From assembly GCA_033763735.1 (NCBI GenBank), contig JANRJY010000022.1, forward strand, positions 1 through 48,815: 48,815 nucleotides of DNA, in the 5' to 3' direction. This stretch comes from JANRJY01 sp033763735 (GTDB lineage: Bacteria; Bacteroidota; Bacteroidia; Cytophagales; UBA9547). Made by a program: the position numbers and the translations under genes. This document shows, in pieces, positions 1-9,241 of the stretch (within the stretch, counting starts at the first letter, position 1; each line of letters opens with the position of its first letter). Under the pieces are notes generated by a model, which saw nothing but the letters and a program-made list of their open reading frames with translations, was not told the DNA's origin and did not search any database.

Positions 1-100
1 AGGTATTAAAATTTTGTTATTTTTTTGTACATTATATTGTTTATTAAAAATTAAATCTATAGTTTTGAGAGGTTTTAATAAGTTTTTGAAAATAGGTTAT

Positions 101-1204
101 ATGAAAAAGGGAAGTTCCTTAAAAAGTTTAATAAACTTTTCGTGCTTTATTGTTGCCCTTTTAATCATCGAAGCGTGTAGCAGAGGTGGTGGAGGTCAAA
201 ACGCTGGTCAAGCAGGAGGAGATTTAGTTGGTATACCTGACAGAGTTGGATGGTCTCAAACTGTTCCTTATGGAATGGTGGTTTGTCCTTCAGGTACATT
301 CCACATGGGACAAGCAGATCAGGATGTAGCTGCAACCCAAATCAACTATAATAAACAGATTACAATTGGTGGATTCTATATGGATGAAACTGAAATTACT
401 AATAATGAATATCGTCAGTTCATTTTTTTCCTTTTAAAACCTGATGAGTACCCTGATTGGAAAAACACGCAAGCTTGGTTGGATTCCACAATTAAAAGTA
501 AAGGTGATGAGTATATCATGCGTGAATTATATCCTGATACTATGGTTTGGATTCATGATTTTGCACATCACATGGGAGACCCTATGATGGAGTATTATTT
601 TTATCATCCTGCTTTTGACGAATATCCAGTTGTTGGTGTTGATTGGTATGCAGCAAAAATATTCTGTAATTGGAGAACGCGTTACATGAACGAATGGAGA
701 ACTGACTTAAGCGGAATGAATCTTTTCGCAAATCCAAGTTTTAGATTACCTTCCGAAGCAGAGTGGGAATATGCTGGTCGTGGTGGTCGTGATATGGCTA
801 AGTTTCCCTGGGGAGGACCTTACATCAGAAATTCTAAAGGCTGTATGTTAGCTAACTTGAAACCAGGCAGAGGTAATTATTATGATGACGGATTTATGTA
901 TACTTCACCAACAGGTTCATATTTTTCAAATGATTATGGATTGTATGATATGTCAGGAAATGTTTCCGAATGGTGCGAAGATGCGTTTTATGAAGCAAGT
1001 GCACCACTAGTGTGGGATATGAATCCAACTTATTATGATGACAAAGAAAAAAGAAAAATAGTTAGAGGAGGTTCTTGGAAAGATGTTTCTTATTTCTTAG
1101 AATTGGGAACTCGTACGTTTGAATATGCAGATACTGCAAAATCTTATGTAGGTTTCCGTTGCGTAATGACCTATCTTGGTCGCTCTTCAGGACAAGAATT
1201 TTAA
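101..1204 (+). CDS. gldK: GldK, T9SS/gliding lipoprotein (FGE-sulfatase fold)
   Basis: GldK is an outer-membrane-associated lipoprotein that forms the periplasmic ring of the type IX secretion system with GldN. I place the start at 101 because this Met begins a lipoprotein signal peptide ending at the lipobox around Cys26 (IIEAC). An in-frame start at 14 would put a non-signal stretch in front of it. The rest has the formylglycine-generating-enzyme-like fold: RLPSEAEWEYAGRGG near residue 215, GNVSEW near 285, RGGSW near 322 and GFRC near 350. At 367 residues it is shorter than flavobacterial GldK. It is the first gene of gldKLMN, 43 bp before gldL. The identification rests on motifs plus gene order. 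Confidence 0.93.
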   Translation: MKKGSSLKSLINFSCFIVALLIIEACSRGGGGQNAGQAGGDLVGIPDRVGWSQTVPYGMVVCPSGTFHMGQADQDVAATQINYNKQITIGGFYMDETEITNNEYRQFIFFLLKPDEYPDWKNTQAWLDSTIKSKGDEYIMRELYPDTMVWIHDFAHHMGDPMMEYYFYHPAFDEYPVVGVDWYAAKIFCNWRTRYMNEWRTDLSGMNLFANPSFRLPSEAEWEYAGRGGRDMAKFPWGGPYIRNSKGCMLANLKPGRGNYYDDGFMYTSPTGSYFSNDYGLYDMSGNVSEWCEDAFYEASAPLVWDMNPTYYDDKEKRKIVRGGSWKDVSYFLELGTRTFEYADTAKSYVGFRCVMTYLGRSSGQEF

Positions 1205-1247
1205 ACTTAAAAATTAAATTATTAACCCTTAAATCCAGTTTACAACC

Positions 1248-2066
1248 ATGAGTATTGCTTACAGATCATCTCATCCTCTTTCAGGCAAAGATAAATTTTA
1301 TCAAAACATTGCACCCGTTATTACTGGTGTTGGAGCTTCTGTCGTAATTTTAGGAGCCCTATTCAAAATTATGCACTGGCCTGGAGCTGCACCTATGCTT
1401 ATTGTTGGTTTAGGTACTGAAGCTGTACTATTTTTATTGTTTGCCTTTGCTCCTCCTCCAAGTGATCCGGATTGGACAATTGTTTATCCTGAACTGGGAG
1501 TTGACCAACATTCACATGCAAGTCATAAACCTAAAAAGGAAAAAGAAACTGGCATTGTTAAAAAAATGGATGATATGCTTTCTGATGCCAATATATCTAA
1601 AGACACACTTACTAAATTAGGCGAAGGTTTTAATGCATTAACAGAAACAGTATCTAAAATGGGTAATTTGGCTGATGCTACTGTAGCGTCAAACGAATAT
1701 GCAGCAAATGTTAAAACTGCAACTTCAACCATCCAAGAACTGAATAAATCATATTCTACTACTGTTACAGCTATGTCTGCTATGGCTGATGCATCTACAG
1801 ATGCAAAGGAATATCATGGACAAGTTCAAAGTATTACTAAAAATCTAAGTGCTTTAAATGCAGTTTATGAAATGGAGTTACAAGATGTAAATGTTCATTT
1901 GAAATCAATCAATAAATTCTACGGCAGTCTTTCTTCTGCATTGGAAAATATTACAGAAGCAGGTAAAGATACTGAAGCTTTCAAAAACGAATTGACAAAA
2001 TTAACTGGCAATTTATCATCTCTCAATAATGTTTATGGTAACATGCTTGCTGCTATGAAATCATAG
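1248..2066 (+). CDS. gldL: GldL, T9SS inner-membrane motor subunit
   Basis: GldL and GldM form the inner-membrane motor that converts proton-motive force into T9SS secretion and gliding. The 272-residue protein has two adjacent hydrophobic helices near residues 21-41 and 49-69, separated by the short loop KIMHWPG that is typical of GldL. Glu58 lies within the second helix and probably corresponds to the conserved membrane-embedded glutamate of the family (inference). The remaining roughly 190 residues are a cytoplasmic, mostly helical, Ser/Thr/Ala-rich region. The gene sits 43 bp after gldK and 52 bp before gldM. Confidence 0.95.
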   Translation: MSIAYRSSHPLSGKDKFYQNIAPVITGVGASVVILGALFKIMHWPGAAPMLIVGLGTEAVLFLLFAFAPPPSDPDWTIVYPELGVDQHSHASHKPKKEKETGIVKKMDDMLSDANISKDTLTKLGEGFNALTETVSKMGNLADATVASNEYAANVKTATSTIQELNKSYSTTVTAMSAMADASTDAKEYHGQVQSITKNLSALNAVYEMELQDVNVHLKSINKFYGSLSSALENITEAGKDTEAFKNELTKLTGNLSSLNNVYGNMLAAMKS

Positions 2067-2118
2067 TATTTATAGATTATTTAAATTATTATTCAAACAA
2101 AATTAATATTATAAAGAT

Positions 2119-3744
2119 ATGGCAGGTGGTAAAGAAACACCCAGGCAAAAACTGATTGGTCTAATGTATTTGGTTCTACTTGCGCTTTTAGCGTTACAAG
2201 TAAGTTCTGCAATCATGGAGAAATTCAGATTTCTGGATGAAAGTTTGCAGTACGCGAACGAAGAGAATGAAAAAAATAATCGTGAAATAGATCAGGTTAT
2301 AGCAAAAACAGTTGCCGATGGTGGAAATAAGGCTTCTGATGTTGAGGTCCTTAAACAAGCGGAGGAAGTAGTTAAAGAAGCTGAATCAATTAAAAAATAT
2401 ATTGATAAAGTTCGTGAGGATATCATTCAAGTTACCGGTGGATTGGAAGAAGATGGAGCTTGGAAGGGTGCTAAAGAGGAAACAGCTGTTGAGGTGTTTA
2501 TGATTGGTCCTGAAGGTTCTAAAAAAGGTAAAGCGTATGATTTGCAAAAACAAATTAATGGTTTTTGTGCTTACCTCAATAACCTTAAGCTTAGAGAAGG
2601 GGAAGGTCCAAATGCAAAAATTCGTGTTTTCAAAAACATTGCTTTAGATGCAAAAGATGATGATAGAATAAAAAAAGGTGAGCAAAAAAATAAGGATTTT
2701 GCTGCACTTAATTTTGGTCAAACACCAATGTGTGCGTCTATGGCAGTAATGAGTACTATTGAAGCTGAGGTATTAAAATACGAAAGTGATGCTTTGAATT
2801 TATTGGCTGCAAAACTAGGTGCAGAGCAAATTAAATTTGATCAAGTTTTTGCAATGTATCGTGCCGATTCAAGAGTAGTTGCCGCTGGTGTAAAGTATAA
2901 TGCAGAGTTATTTATTTCTGCTTCATCTTCAACTATCAAACCTAAAATCAATGTAGATGGACGTCAATTACAAGTTGATAAAGATGGTAGAGGCAAATTA
3001 GAATTTGTTGCTACCGGTGGTAATTATGATAAAGATGGATTAGCTAAAAAAACTTGGAATGGTAAAATTTCATTCAAAAATAAAGGTAAGGATACTACGT
3101 TTACTGTAAAAGGCGAATATGTGGTTGCTAAACCCGTTATTCAAGTTCAATCGGGCGCAGTAAGTGCATTATATATGAATTGTGGTAACCCACTTCAAAT
3201 CAATGTTCCGGCTTTAGGTTCTGTATATAATCCAAGTTTTCAAGCAACGGGTGCACAGATTCAAAATGGTTCTCAAAAGGGCGAAATATATGTTATTCCA
3301 AATCAGAAGCAAGTTTCTATTAAAGTATCAAGCAGTGGCAACTATATTGGTGATGTTAACTTTCCGGTTAAACCAGTGCCAAAGCCAGATATTAACATTT
3401 TGAATAATGGAAAACCTGTTGATATGAAAAATGGTGTAAAAGCGCCTGGTCCTCGTTCTTTGCAAATTAAAGCGGTTCCTTTGGCAGATTTTGCAGCTTC
3501 TAACCCAAAAGATGCTCGTTACAGAGTTACTAAATGGACCGCCTTTTTGTTAAGAGGTTCTCGTTTAGTTAAACAAAAAGATGCAAGTTCTGAATTATTG
3601 GATTTAAGTGATTTTGCTACTCTAGCCAAAGAAAACGATCGTATAACAATTGAGATTAAAGAGGTTACACGTACCAATTTCTATGACAAAACAGAAGAGG
3701 TTAAAATTTCACAAGTAATCTATACTGTTCCAATTGTTAATTAA
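2119..3744 (+). CDS. gldM: GldM, T9SS motor/periplasmic shaft subunit
   Basis: GldM spans the periplasm from the GldL motor to the GldK/GldN ring. The start MAGGKETPRQKLIGLMY is the family signature: a short cytoplasmic tail leading into a single transmembrane helix (about residues 14-34). A helical region and several beta-rich periplasmic domains follow (about residues 230-541). The 541-residue length is usual for GldM. It lies 52 bp after gldL and 22 bp before gldN, so it is co-transcribed with both. Confidence 0.95.
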   Translation: MAGGKETPRQKLIGLMYLVLLALLALQVSSAIMEKFRFLDESLQYANEENEKNNREIDQVIAKTVADGGNKASDVEVLKQAEEVVKEAESIKKYIDKVREDIIQVTGGLEEDGAWKGAKEETAVEVFMIGPEGSKKGKAYDLQKQINGFCAYLNNLKLREGEGPNAKIRVFKNIALDAKDDDRIKKGEQKNKDFAALNFGQTPMCASMAVMSTIEAEVLKYESDALNLLAAKLGAEQIKFDQVFAMYRADSRVVAAGVKYNAELFISASSSTIKPKINVDGRQLQVDKDGRGKLEFVATGGNYDKDGLAKKTWNGKISFKNKGKDTTFTVKGEYVVAKPVIQVQSGAVSALYMNCGNPLQINVPALGSVYNPSFQATGAQIQNGSQKGEIYVIPNQKQVSIKVSSSGNYIGDVNFPVKPVPKPDINILNNGKPVDMKNGVKAPGPRSLQIKAVPLADFAASNPKDARYRVTKWTAFLLRGSRLVKQKDASSELLDLSDFATLAKENDRITIEIKEVTRTNFYDKTEEVKISQVIYTVPIVN

Positions 3745-3766
3745 CAAATAAATTTAAGTTTTCGCG

Positions 3767-4750
3767 ATGATTTTAAGATTGTTATTTTGTTTTCTTTTAG
3801 CTTTTTCAACTTTAATTTACGCTCAAAAAAAGGGCAAAGGTAAAGTTAAGACTTCTGCTCCTGCTGTACCAACAAAATCGGCTGAACAGTTAAAAGCTGA
3901 ACAGGATGCTGCTAATGCTGCAAAGTTAGAGGAAGAGAATAAGAAAAAAGCTGAAGCAGAAGCTGAACGCCAACGTAAACTGGCTGAGTATGAAGCCAAA
4001 ATTAAACGTACTATTTCTCCTGATAATTATAACAAATATTCAGTACATCCGGTATTGGATAAAGATATAATGTTTAAAAAGACGGTGTGGCGTAGGCTTG
4101 ATATGAAAGAGAAGCAAAATAAAGGTTTCATGTCAACTAATCATGAAATCCCTACTATTATTCTTGAATATATTAAATTAGGAAAGTTGAAACCATACAA
4201 AACTGATTCTTTAGAGGAGGGGGCAGTTTTAACAGATGAACAATTTAAATCTAACATTGCAGATCCCAATAATATTATGCCTGATACTGCTGGAATGAGT
4301 CCAGAGGAGAAAGCACAAATTATGGGTCAATCGCGTGATATCGATCCTAAACAATTAACATTGATTGATATTAAAGAAGATGTTTTGTTTGATAAGAAAC
4401 GATCAAGGATGTATTACGATATTATTGCAATTACTGTATATATTCCAGCTGCTATGAACCCAAGAGGTTTTAACCAACCTGTTGCATCTGTTAAATATAA
4501 AGATTTAGCTGAATTGTTTAAAAAGGATAATAGAGCAGTTTGGTTTAATAGAGAGAATGATGCTGAACATAAGAATTTTACTGATGCATTTGACTTAAGA
4601 TTGTTTTCATCTTTCATTATTAAGGTTTCAAATCCTAATGATGAGTTAATTGTAGATACCTACGGTGGAGATCCTAAAGCGGGTCGTTATGGTTCTGAAA
4701 AAGCTGCGTCCGATATGATGGAGTATGAGCATAATCTATGGGAATTCTAG
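3767..4750 (+). CDS. gldN: GldN, T9SS periplasmic ring component
   Basis: GldN pairs with the lipoprotein GldK in the periplasmic T9SS ring. The protein has a clear signal peptide (hydrophobic residues 3-18, ending IYAQ). A Lys/Ala/Glu-rich coiled segment follows (about residues 21-78). The conserved GldN domain includes LTLIDIKEDVLFDKKRSRMY and a C-terminal DMMEYEHNLWEF. The length of 327 residues fits the family. This is the last gene of the operon, ending 24 bp before a strong bidirectional terminator. Confidence 0.94.
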   Translation: MILRLLFCFLLAFSTLIYAQKKGKGKVKTSAPAVPTKSAEQLKAEQDAANAAKLEEENKKKAEAEAERQRKLAEYEAKIKRTISPDNYNKYSVHPVLDKDIMFKKTVWRRLDMKEKQNKGFMSTNHEIPTIILEYIKLGKLKPYKTDSLEEGAVLTDEQFKSNIADPNNIMPDTAGMSPEEKAQIMGQSRDIDPKQLTLIDIKEDVLFDKKRSRMYYDIIAITVYIPAAMNPRGFNQPVASVKYKDLAELFKKDNRAVWFNRENDAEHKNFTDAFDLRLFSSFIIKVSNPNDELIVDTYGGDPKAGRYGSEKAASDMMEYEHNLWEF

Positions 4751-4774
4751 TAAAATTTAAAGTATTAAATGAAT

Positions 4775-4800
4775 AAAAAAGGAGCTTAGGCTCCTTTTTT
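4775..4800. terminator. Bidirectional intrinsic terminator between gldN and uvrC
   Basis: The stem GGAGC-TTAG-GCTCC (4781-4794) is flanked by six A on the left and a T-run on the right, so it can end both plus-strand gldKLMN and minus-strand uvrC transcripts. The uvrC stop codon (4786-4788) lies inside the stem. Confidence 0.85.
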
Positions 4801-6414
4801 TATTTTATCTCTTTTATTTCTATGAAAAGTTATCCCAAATCTATGTGCTTCATTTCTTATCCTTTGTAATAATTTTAGGGATTCTGAATTTTTTTTCAAG
4901 AGTATTGGATATTCGTCATCAGGGAAATATATTTCTTCTAATCGTTTTGCAATTGAAATTATGGGTATTTTACCATATAAATTTAATTTTTCTAATGCTT
5001 TAATTGCTGCACTCAATTGACCTTTGCCTCCATCTATAATAATTAATTTCGGTAAATTTTTCTTTTCATCAATTAATCTGGAATATCTTCGAAATACGAT
5101 TTCGTACATACTATCAAAGTCATTTGGGCCTACAACTGTTTTTATATTAAAGTGGCGATATTCTTTCTTAGCAGATACCCCGTTGATAAAACAAACCATC
5201 GCTGCTACTGGAGTAGTTCCTTGGATGTTGGAATTATCAAAACATTCAATATGTGATGGTAACTCTTCAAGGTTTAAATCTTTTTGCAGCTGAGTAATAA
5301 CTTTTTCACCAAAGGTTATTTTTTCATTTAATTCTGATTTTTTATGAATAAAGTATTCAATGTTTTTAATAGATAAATCTATCAATTTTTTCTTGTCTCC
5401 TTTTATGGGGATGTTATATTTGATTGAAGCATCGACTGGAATGTTTGTTAAAATTTCATCCAATTGAGAATCTTCGAGCAATTGATTTTGTATAAAAAAT
5501 GATAAGATATCTGATTCGGTTTCATTTAGTTTGGCAAGTACTTCACTGGTTTTAGATTGTATTATTCTACCATGATTAATTAATGTGTGGTTAACAAAAT
5601 ATTTATTTTTATGATAGAATATTGTAAAAACACCGATGTTATTGAATTTTTGATTGGCTATAAGAGTATTACTTTGGTATTTTTCTAATTCTAATAGTTT
5701 TTCTTTTGCCTTTTGAGCTTTTTCAAATTCTAATGATTTGCTGAATGTTTTAATTTGATCTTTGAAATACCATTTTACAATTGATAAGTCTCCTTTGAGA
5801 ATTTCTTTTGCTTGTCGGATGTCATTATTATAATCTTCTTCGGTTTGTAACCCTTCACAAGGGGCTTTACAATTACCTAAGTGATATTCAAGACATTTTT
5901 TAAATTTGCCTTTTGTAATATTTGAATTTGTTAAATTAAGTTCACAATTGCGAAGCGGCAACACGTTTTTTATCAGATTTAATACTGAACGCATTGCACC
6001 TATACTTGTAAATGGACCATAATATGTTCCTTTTTCGGGGTGGAATTTTCTGGTTTGATATATTTTGGGAAATCGTTCTTTTGTTAATATTATGTAAGGA
6101 TATGATTTGTCATCTTTTAAAAGAATATTGAATTTTGGTTGGTGTGTTTTTATTAAATTGTTTTCAAGTAAAAGTGCATCTGATTCTGAGTTTACAACTA
6201 TAAATTCTACTCTATTTATTTGATTTACTAGGAGTTTTGTTTTACTGTCAATTTGTGTTTTAGTAAAATATGAGGAAACTCTTTTCTTTAAATCTTTAGC
6301 TTTACCTACATAAAGGATTTGACCTTCTTCATTAAAATATTTATAAATACCAGGTTCTGAAGGTAAATCATTTATTTGTTTTCTTAACGCTTCAGTTGAT
6401 TCCCGGGAGGTCAT
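4786..6414 (-). CDS. uvrC: UvrC, excinuclease ABC subunit C (lacks C-terminal HhH domain)
   Basis: UvrC makes the two incisions around UvrB-bound lesions in nucleotide excision repair. Domains in order are a GIY-YIG nuclease (PGIYKYFNEEGQILYVGKAKDL, about residues 20-100), a Cys-rich linker, a UVR domain (about 200-240), and an RNase H-like endonuclease domain (ECFDNSNIQG near 390, IIIDGGKGQL near 460). The protein ends soon after HRFGITFHRNKR. At 542 residues it lacks the tandem helix-hairpin-helix DNA-binding domain that normally follows, about 55 residues. The stop codon lies inside the terminator hairpin shared with gldN. Its ATG overlaps the end of the PBP1A gene by 23 bp, so translation is probably coupled. 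Confidence 0.93.
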   Translation of the reverse strand: MTSRESTEALRKQINDLPSEPGIYKYFNEEGQILYVGKAKDLKKRVSSYFTKTQIDSKTKLLVNQINRVEFIVVNSESDALLLENNLIKTHQPKFNILLKDDKSYPYIILTKERFPKIYQTRKFHPEKGTYYGPFTSIGAMRSVLNLIKNVLPLRNCELNLTNSNITKGKFKKCLEYHLGNCKAPCEGLQTEEDYNNDIRQAKEILKGDLSIVKWYFKDQIKTFSKSLEFEKAQKAKEKLLELEKYQSNTLIANQKFNNIGVFTIFYHKNKYFVNHTLINHGRIIQSKTSEVLAKLNETESDILSFFIQNQLLEDSQLDEILTNIPVDASIKYNIPIKGDKKKLIDLSIKNIEYFIHKKSELNEKITFGEKVITQLQKDLNLEELPSHIECFDNSNIQGTTPVAAMVCFINGVSAKKEYRHFNIKTVVGPNDFDSMYEIVFRRYSRLIDEKKNLPKLIIIDGGKGQLSAAIKALEKLNLYGKIPIISIAKRLEEIYFPDDEYPILLKKNSESLKLLQRIRNEAHRFGITFHRNKRDKIKKGA

Positions 6415-8668
6415 TGGTTTGCTCGTATTGGGTATCGGTTTCAGTAGAATCTTTTTGATTAATTTCTGTGTCTTTGAATATGTCGCAATTCAAATTGACT
6501 TTGTAATTGGTTGGTTTTTTGAATAATGATTTTGGAATATTGACTTCTTTGTCAACATACACAGCGTCCATAAAATAACCAAATATAGGTAAGGCAAGTT
6601 TGGCTCCTTGACCAAATTCCCAATCGCGAAAGTGAATAGGACGTTCATCGCCTCCTACCCAAATGGCAGTAACCAGATTTTGGGTAACTCCTACATACCA
6701 ACCATCTGAATAATTTTGCGTTGTGCCTGTTTTGCCTCCAATATCATTTCCTCCCCATAAATTTTTGTAACGGTGAAGTCCTAATGAGGTGCCATTTTTT
6801 TCTTCCACACCACCTTTTAACATATACAGCATGGTATAAGCGGTTTCTTCGTTAATTGCTTCTGATTTTTTTGGTATAAATTCTTGAATGATATTTCCAT
6901 TTTTGTCTTCGATTCGAGTAATGAAAATTGGCTCAGTATAGGTTCCTTTATTAGCGAAGGTACTGTAGGCACCAGCTAATTCATAGATAGATACATCACT
7001 TATTCCCAAACAAAGAGCGGGTACCGCCTCTATATTGCCCTTGAATCCGAGGCGCTTGGCATAATCAACCACTGTTTGTGGTCCAATTTTTTTCATTAAA
7101 TACGCGGTAATTGTATTTATAGACCGTGCCAAAGCCTGACGTAAAGTAACAAACTCACCTGTAGAAGGTCCATCGGAATTTTGGGGTGTCCAAGATGCAT
7201 TTAAAGATTCAATATAAAAAGTAACCGGAACATCCTGAATTTTTTGACAGGGATGTGCTCCATTTTCAATCGCAGCTGCATACACAATAGGCTTAAATGT
7301 AGAACCGGGTTGCCTTTTGCTTTGTTTTACGTGATCAAATTTGAAGTATTTGTGATTAATTCCTCCTACCCAAGCTTTGATATGACCTGTTTCGGGATCC
7401 ATAGAAATAAGTCCGGAATTAAGAATTTTTTTATAATAGATTAAAGAATCAATGGAGCTAAAAATTGTATCACGATCGCCCTTCCATGAAAATATTTTCA
7501 TTTTCTTTTTCTTTTGCAAATGATAATTGATTGAATCGTATTGAGTGCCATATTTATTGACTAAATATCGATAGGTGTCAGTTCGTTTAAGTGCATTGTC
7601 AATAAATCCTGCTATTTCTTTCCCATTTTCATCTATCCAAGGATTTCGGCCCTTCCAATGTATATAGAACTGTTCTTGAATATATTTCATATGTTTTTCA
7701 ACTGCAGATTCGGCATAGTTTTGCACTCTGGAGTCTATAGTGGTGTATATTTTTAGTCCCTCTGAATACAAATCATAACCTCTGTTTTTGCACCAAACAA
7801 GTAGAAAATTATTTACTATGGTCCTGAAATAGGTGGCAATGCCTTGATTGTGATTTTCGACAGAATATTTAAGATTGATGGGTTGATTTTTTAAACTATC
7901 ATTTTCGGTTTTAGTAAGAAAATTGTATTTGTACATTTGATCCAACACGGTATTTCTTCTTGCAAGTGACTTTTCGGGGTTATAAATGGGGCTATAGAGG
8001 GAAGGTGCTTTTAATACACCTACTAGCACTGCTGATTGATTTATTGTAAGACTATCTGGAGAGGTCTTGAAAAATGTTTTTGCTGCTGTTTTAATTCCAT
8101 AGGCATTGGAGCCAAAATCAACGGTATTCAGATACATAGTAATAATTTCTTTTTTGGTGTATGATCGTTCAATGTTTATTGCCGTAATCCATTCCTTAGT
8201 TTTAATGATTACTTTATTTAAAAGTTTGATTTTGCTAAGGCTTCCTTCATATCTTTCGGAACGCGTTCGAAATAAGTTTTTTGCCAATTGTTGTGATATG
8301 GTACTTGATCCTCTGGAATCACCTTTAATTAAATAGATTGTAATTGCGAGAATTCCTTTAAGGTCGATGCCAGGATGCTGTTCAAATCGGATATCTTCGG
8401 TGGCAAGTAATGCGTTGATTAAGCTTTGAGAAATATCCTCATAAGCAACAGGAGAACGATTTTCTCTGAAATATTTACCTAACAATACTCCATCAGCTGA
8501 ATATAGTGTTGATGCCAACTCGCTTTTGGGATTTTCCAAAACCTCCAATGAAGGCAATGTCCCGCTTAGTCCTAAAAAATTGAAATTGATTGCGGTTACA
8601 TGAAGAATAATAAAAACAAAAATTGCGACAAAAGATATCCAGCATGATTTTATTAAAAAAGAAATCAT
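6392..8668 (-). CDS. Class A penicillin-binding protein 1A
   Basis: A bifunctional enzyme that polymerises and cross-links peptidoglycan at the outer face of the inner membrane. An N-terminal anchor helix spans about residues 8-28. The GT51 glycosyltransferase domain has EDIRFEQHPGID with catalytic Glu91, and GSSTISQQLAKNL near 120-132. The transpeptidase domain shows all three motifs: STFK (nucleophile Ser456, Lys459), SIN (516-518) and KTG (646-648). The 758-residue length is normal for Bacteroidota PBP1A. It begins 2 bp after the upstream lipoprotein gene and overlaps uvrC by 23 bp, so the four minus-strand genes 4786-9874 look like one operon. Confidence 0.95.
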   Translation of the reverse strand: MISFLIKSCWISFVAIFVFIILHVTAINFNFLGLSGTLPSLEVLENPKSELASTLYSADGVLLGKYFRENRSPVAYEDISQSLINALLATEDIRFEQHPGIDLKGILAITIYLIKGDSRGSSTISQQLAKNLFRTRSERYEGSLSKIKLLNKVIIKTKEWITAINIERSYTKKEIITMYLNTVDFGSNAYGIKTAAKTFFKTSPDSLTINQSAVLVGVLKAPSLYSPIYNPEKSLARRNTVLDQMYKYNFLTKTENDSLKNQPINLKYSVENHNQGIATYFRTIVNNFLLVWCKNRGYDLYSEGLKIYTTIDSRVQNYAESAVEKHMKYIQEQFYIHWKGRNPWIDENGKEIAGFIDNALKRTDTYRYLVNKYGTQYDSINYHLQKKKKMKIFSWKGDRDTIFSSIDSLIYYKKILNSGLISMDPETGHIKAWVGGINHKYFKFDHVKQSKRQPGSTFKPIVYAAAIENGAHPCQKIQDVPVTFYIESLNASWTPQNSDGPSTGEFVTLRQALARSINTITAYLMKKIGPQTVVDYAKRLGFKGNIEAVPALCLGISDVSIYELAGAYSTFANKGTYTEPIFITRIEDKNGNIIQEFIPKKSEAINEETAYTMLYMLKGGVEEKNGTSLGLHRYKNLWGGNDIGGKTGTTQNYSDGWYVGVTQNLVTAIWVGGDERPIHFRDWEFGQGAKLALPIFGYFMDAVYVDKEVNIPKSLFKKPTNYKVNLNCDIFKDTEINQKDSTETDTQYEQTNDLPGIN

Positions 8669-8670
8669 TA

Positions 8671-9240
8671 TTATTTTGAATAAGAGGTGATTACGTCTTT
8701 TCTACTGATGTTAAAGTACCACATTCCTGCAAGTTTTTGATTTGCCTTGATTTGGAATTTAACGTGGCAATTTAGACATTTATTATCATTAATAATGATA
8801 GGCCGCGTAAGTAAAAATGAATCAGATTTTAATTTTTGAATATTATCTTCAATGGGTAAATTTTTGTTGACATTATACAAATACGCATCATAAATTTCAT
8901 CTATTTTTTGCCCACTTAATGAATCGAATTTGTATTTGATTTTAATTTCTAAAACAGGTACTTTAAATAATACGGTATCGATATTGGGTTTGAAATCCGT
9001 GCATTTGAAATTTGCTTTTGATAATGAATTTTCATTAATCCATTTTATAAATTGAACGTGGGTTGAGTCAAATATTTGAGAGCTTAATTTAAGACCTTTT
9101 TCAACCAACTGCCCCTCTGTGAGTCGGACTATTTCTCTTTGTTCCATTTCTTTTTTGAAACGATTACGGTCGATAGGTTGGTCGTTACAGGATATTAAAA
9201 AGCATATTTGCAGGTTGGCAATCAATAATTTTTTAAACAT
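8671..9240 (-). CDS. c-type heme lipoprotein, DUF3365-like
   Basis: A 189-residue protein with a short signal peptide and lipobox (FLISC, Cys18), so it is probably a lipoprotein. A single CxxCH heme-attachment motif (CLNCH, Cys155-Cys158-His159) sits near the C-terminus. It is followed by LAGMWYFNISRKDVI, which resembles the end of the DUF3365/Tll0287-like heme-binding sensor domain. The heme-c motif is directly visible; the family assignment is a judgement from overall pattern. It lies 1 bp after the SprT-like gene and 2 bp before PBP1A, an unusual place for a heme protein. No function is known here; redox or gas sensing is possible. Confidence 0.7.
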   Translation of the reverse strand: MFKKLLIANLQICFLISCNDQPIDRNRFKKEMEQREIVRLTEGQLVEKGLKLSSQIFDSTHVQFIKWINENSLSKANFKCTDFKPNIDTVLFKVPVLEIKIKYKFDSLSGQKIDEIYDAYLYNVNKNLPIEDNIQKLKSDSFLLTRPIIINDNKCLNCHVKFQIKANQKLAGMWYFNISRKDVITSYSK

Positions 9241-9241
9241 T

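Noticed and set aside
14..100. GldK start at 14
   Set aside because: The lipoprotein signal peptide begins at the Met at 101.
5024..5293. Reading frames antisense to uvrC, PBP1A, the PIG-L gene and others
   Set aside because: They lie within well-supported genes on the opposite strand and show no family pattern.
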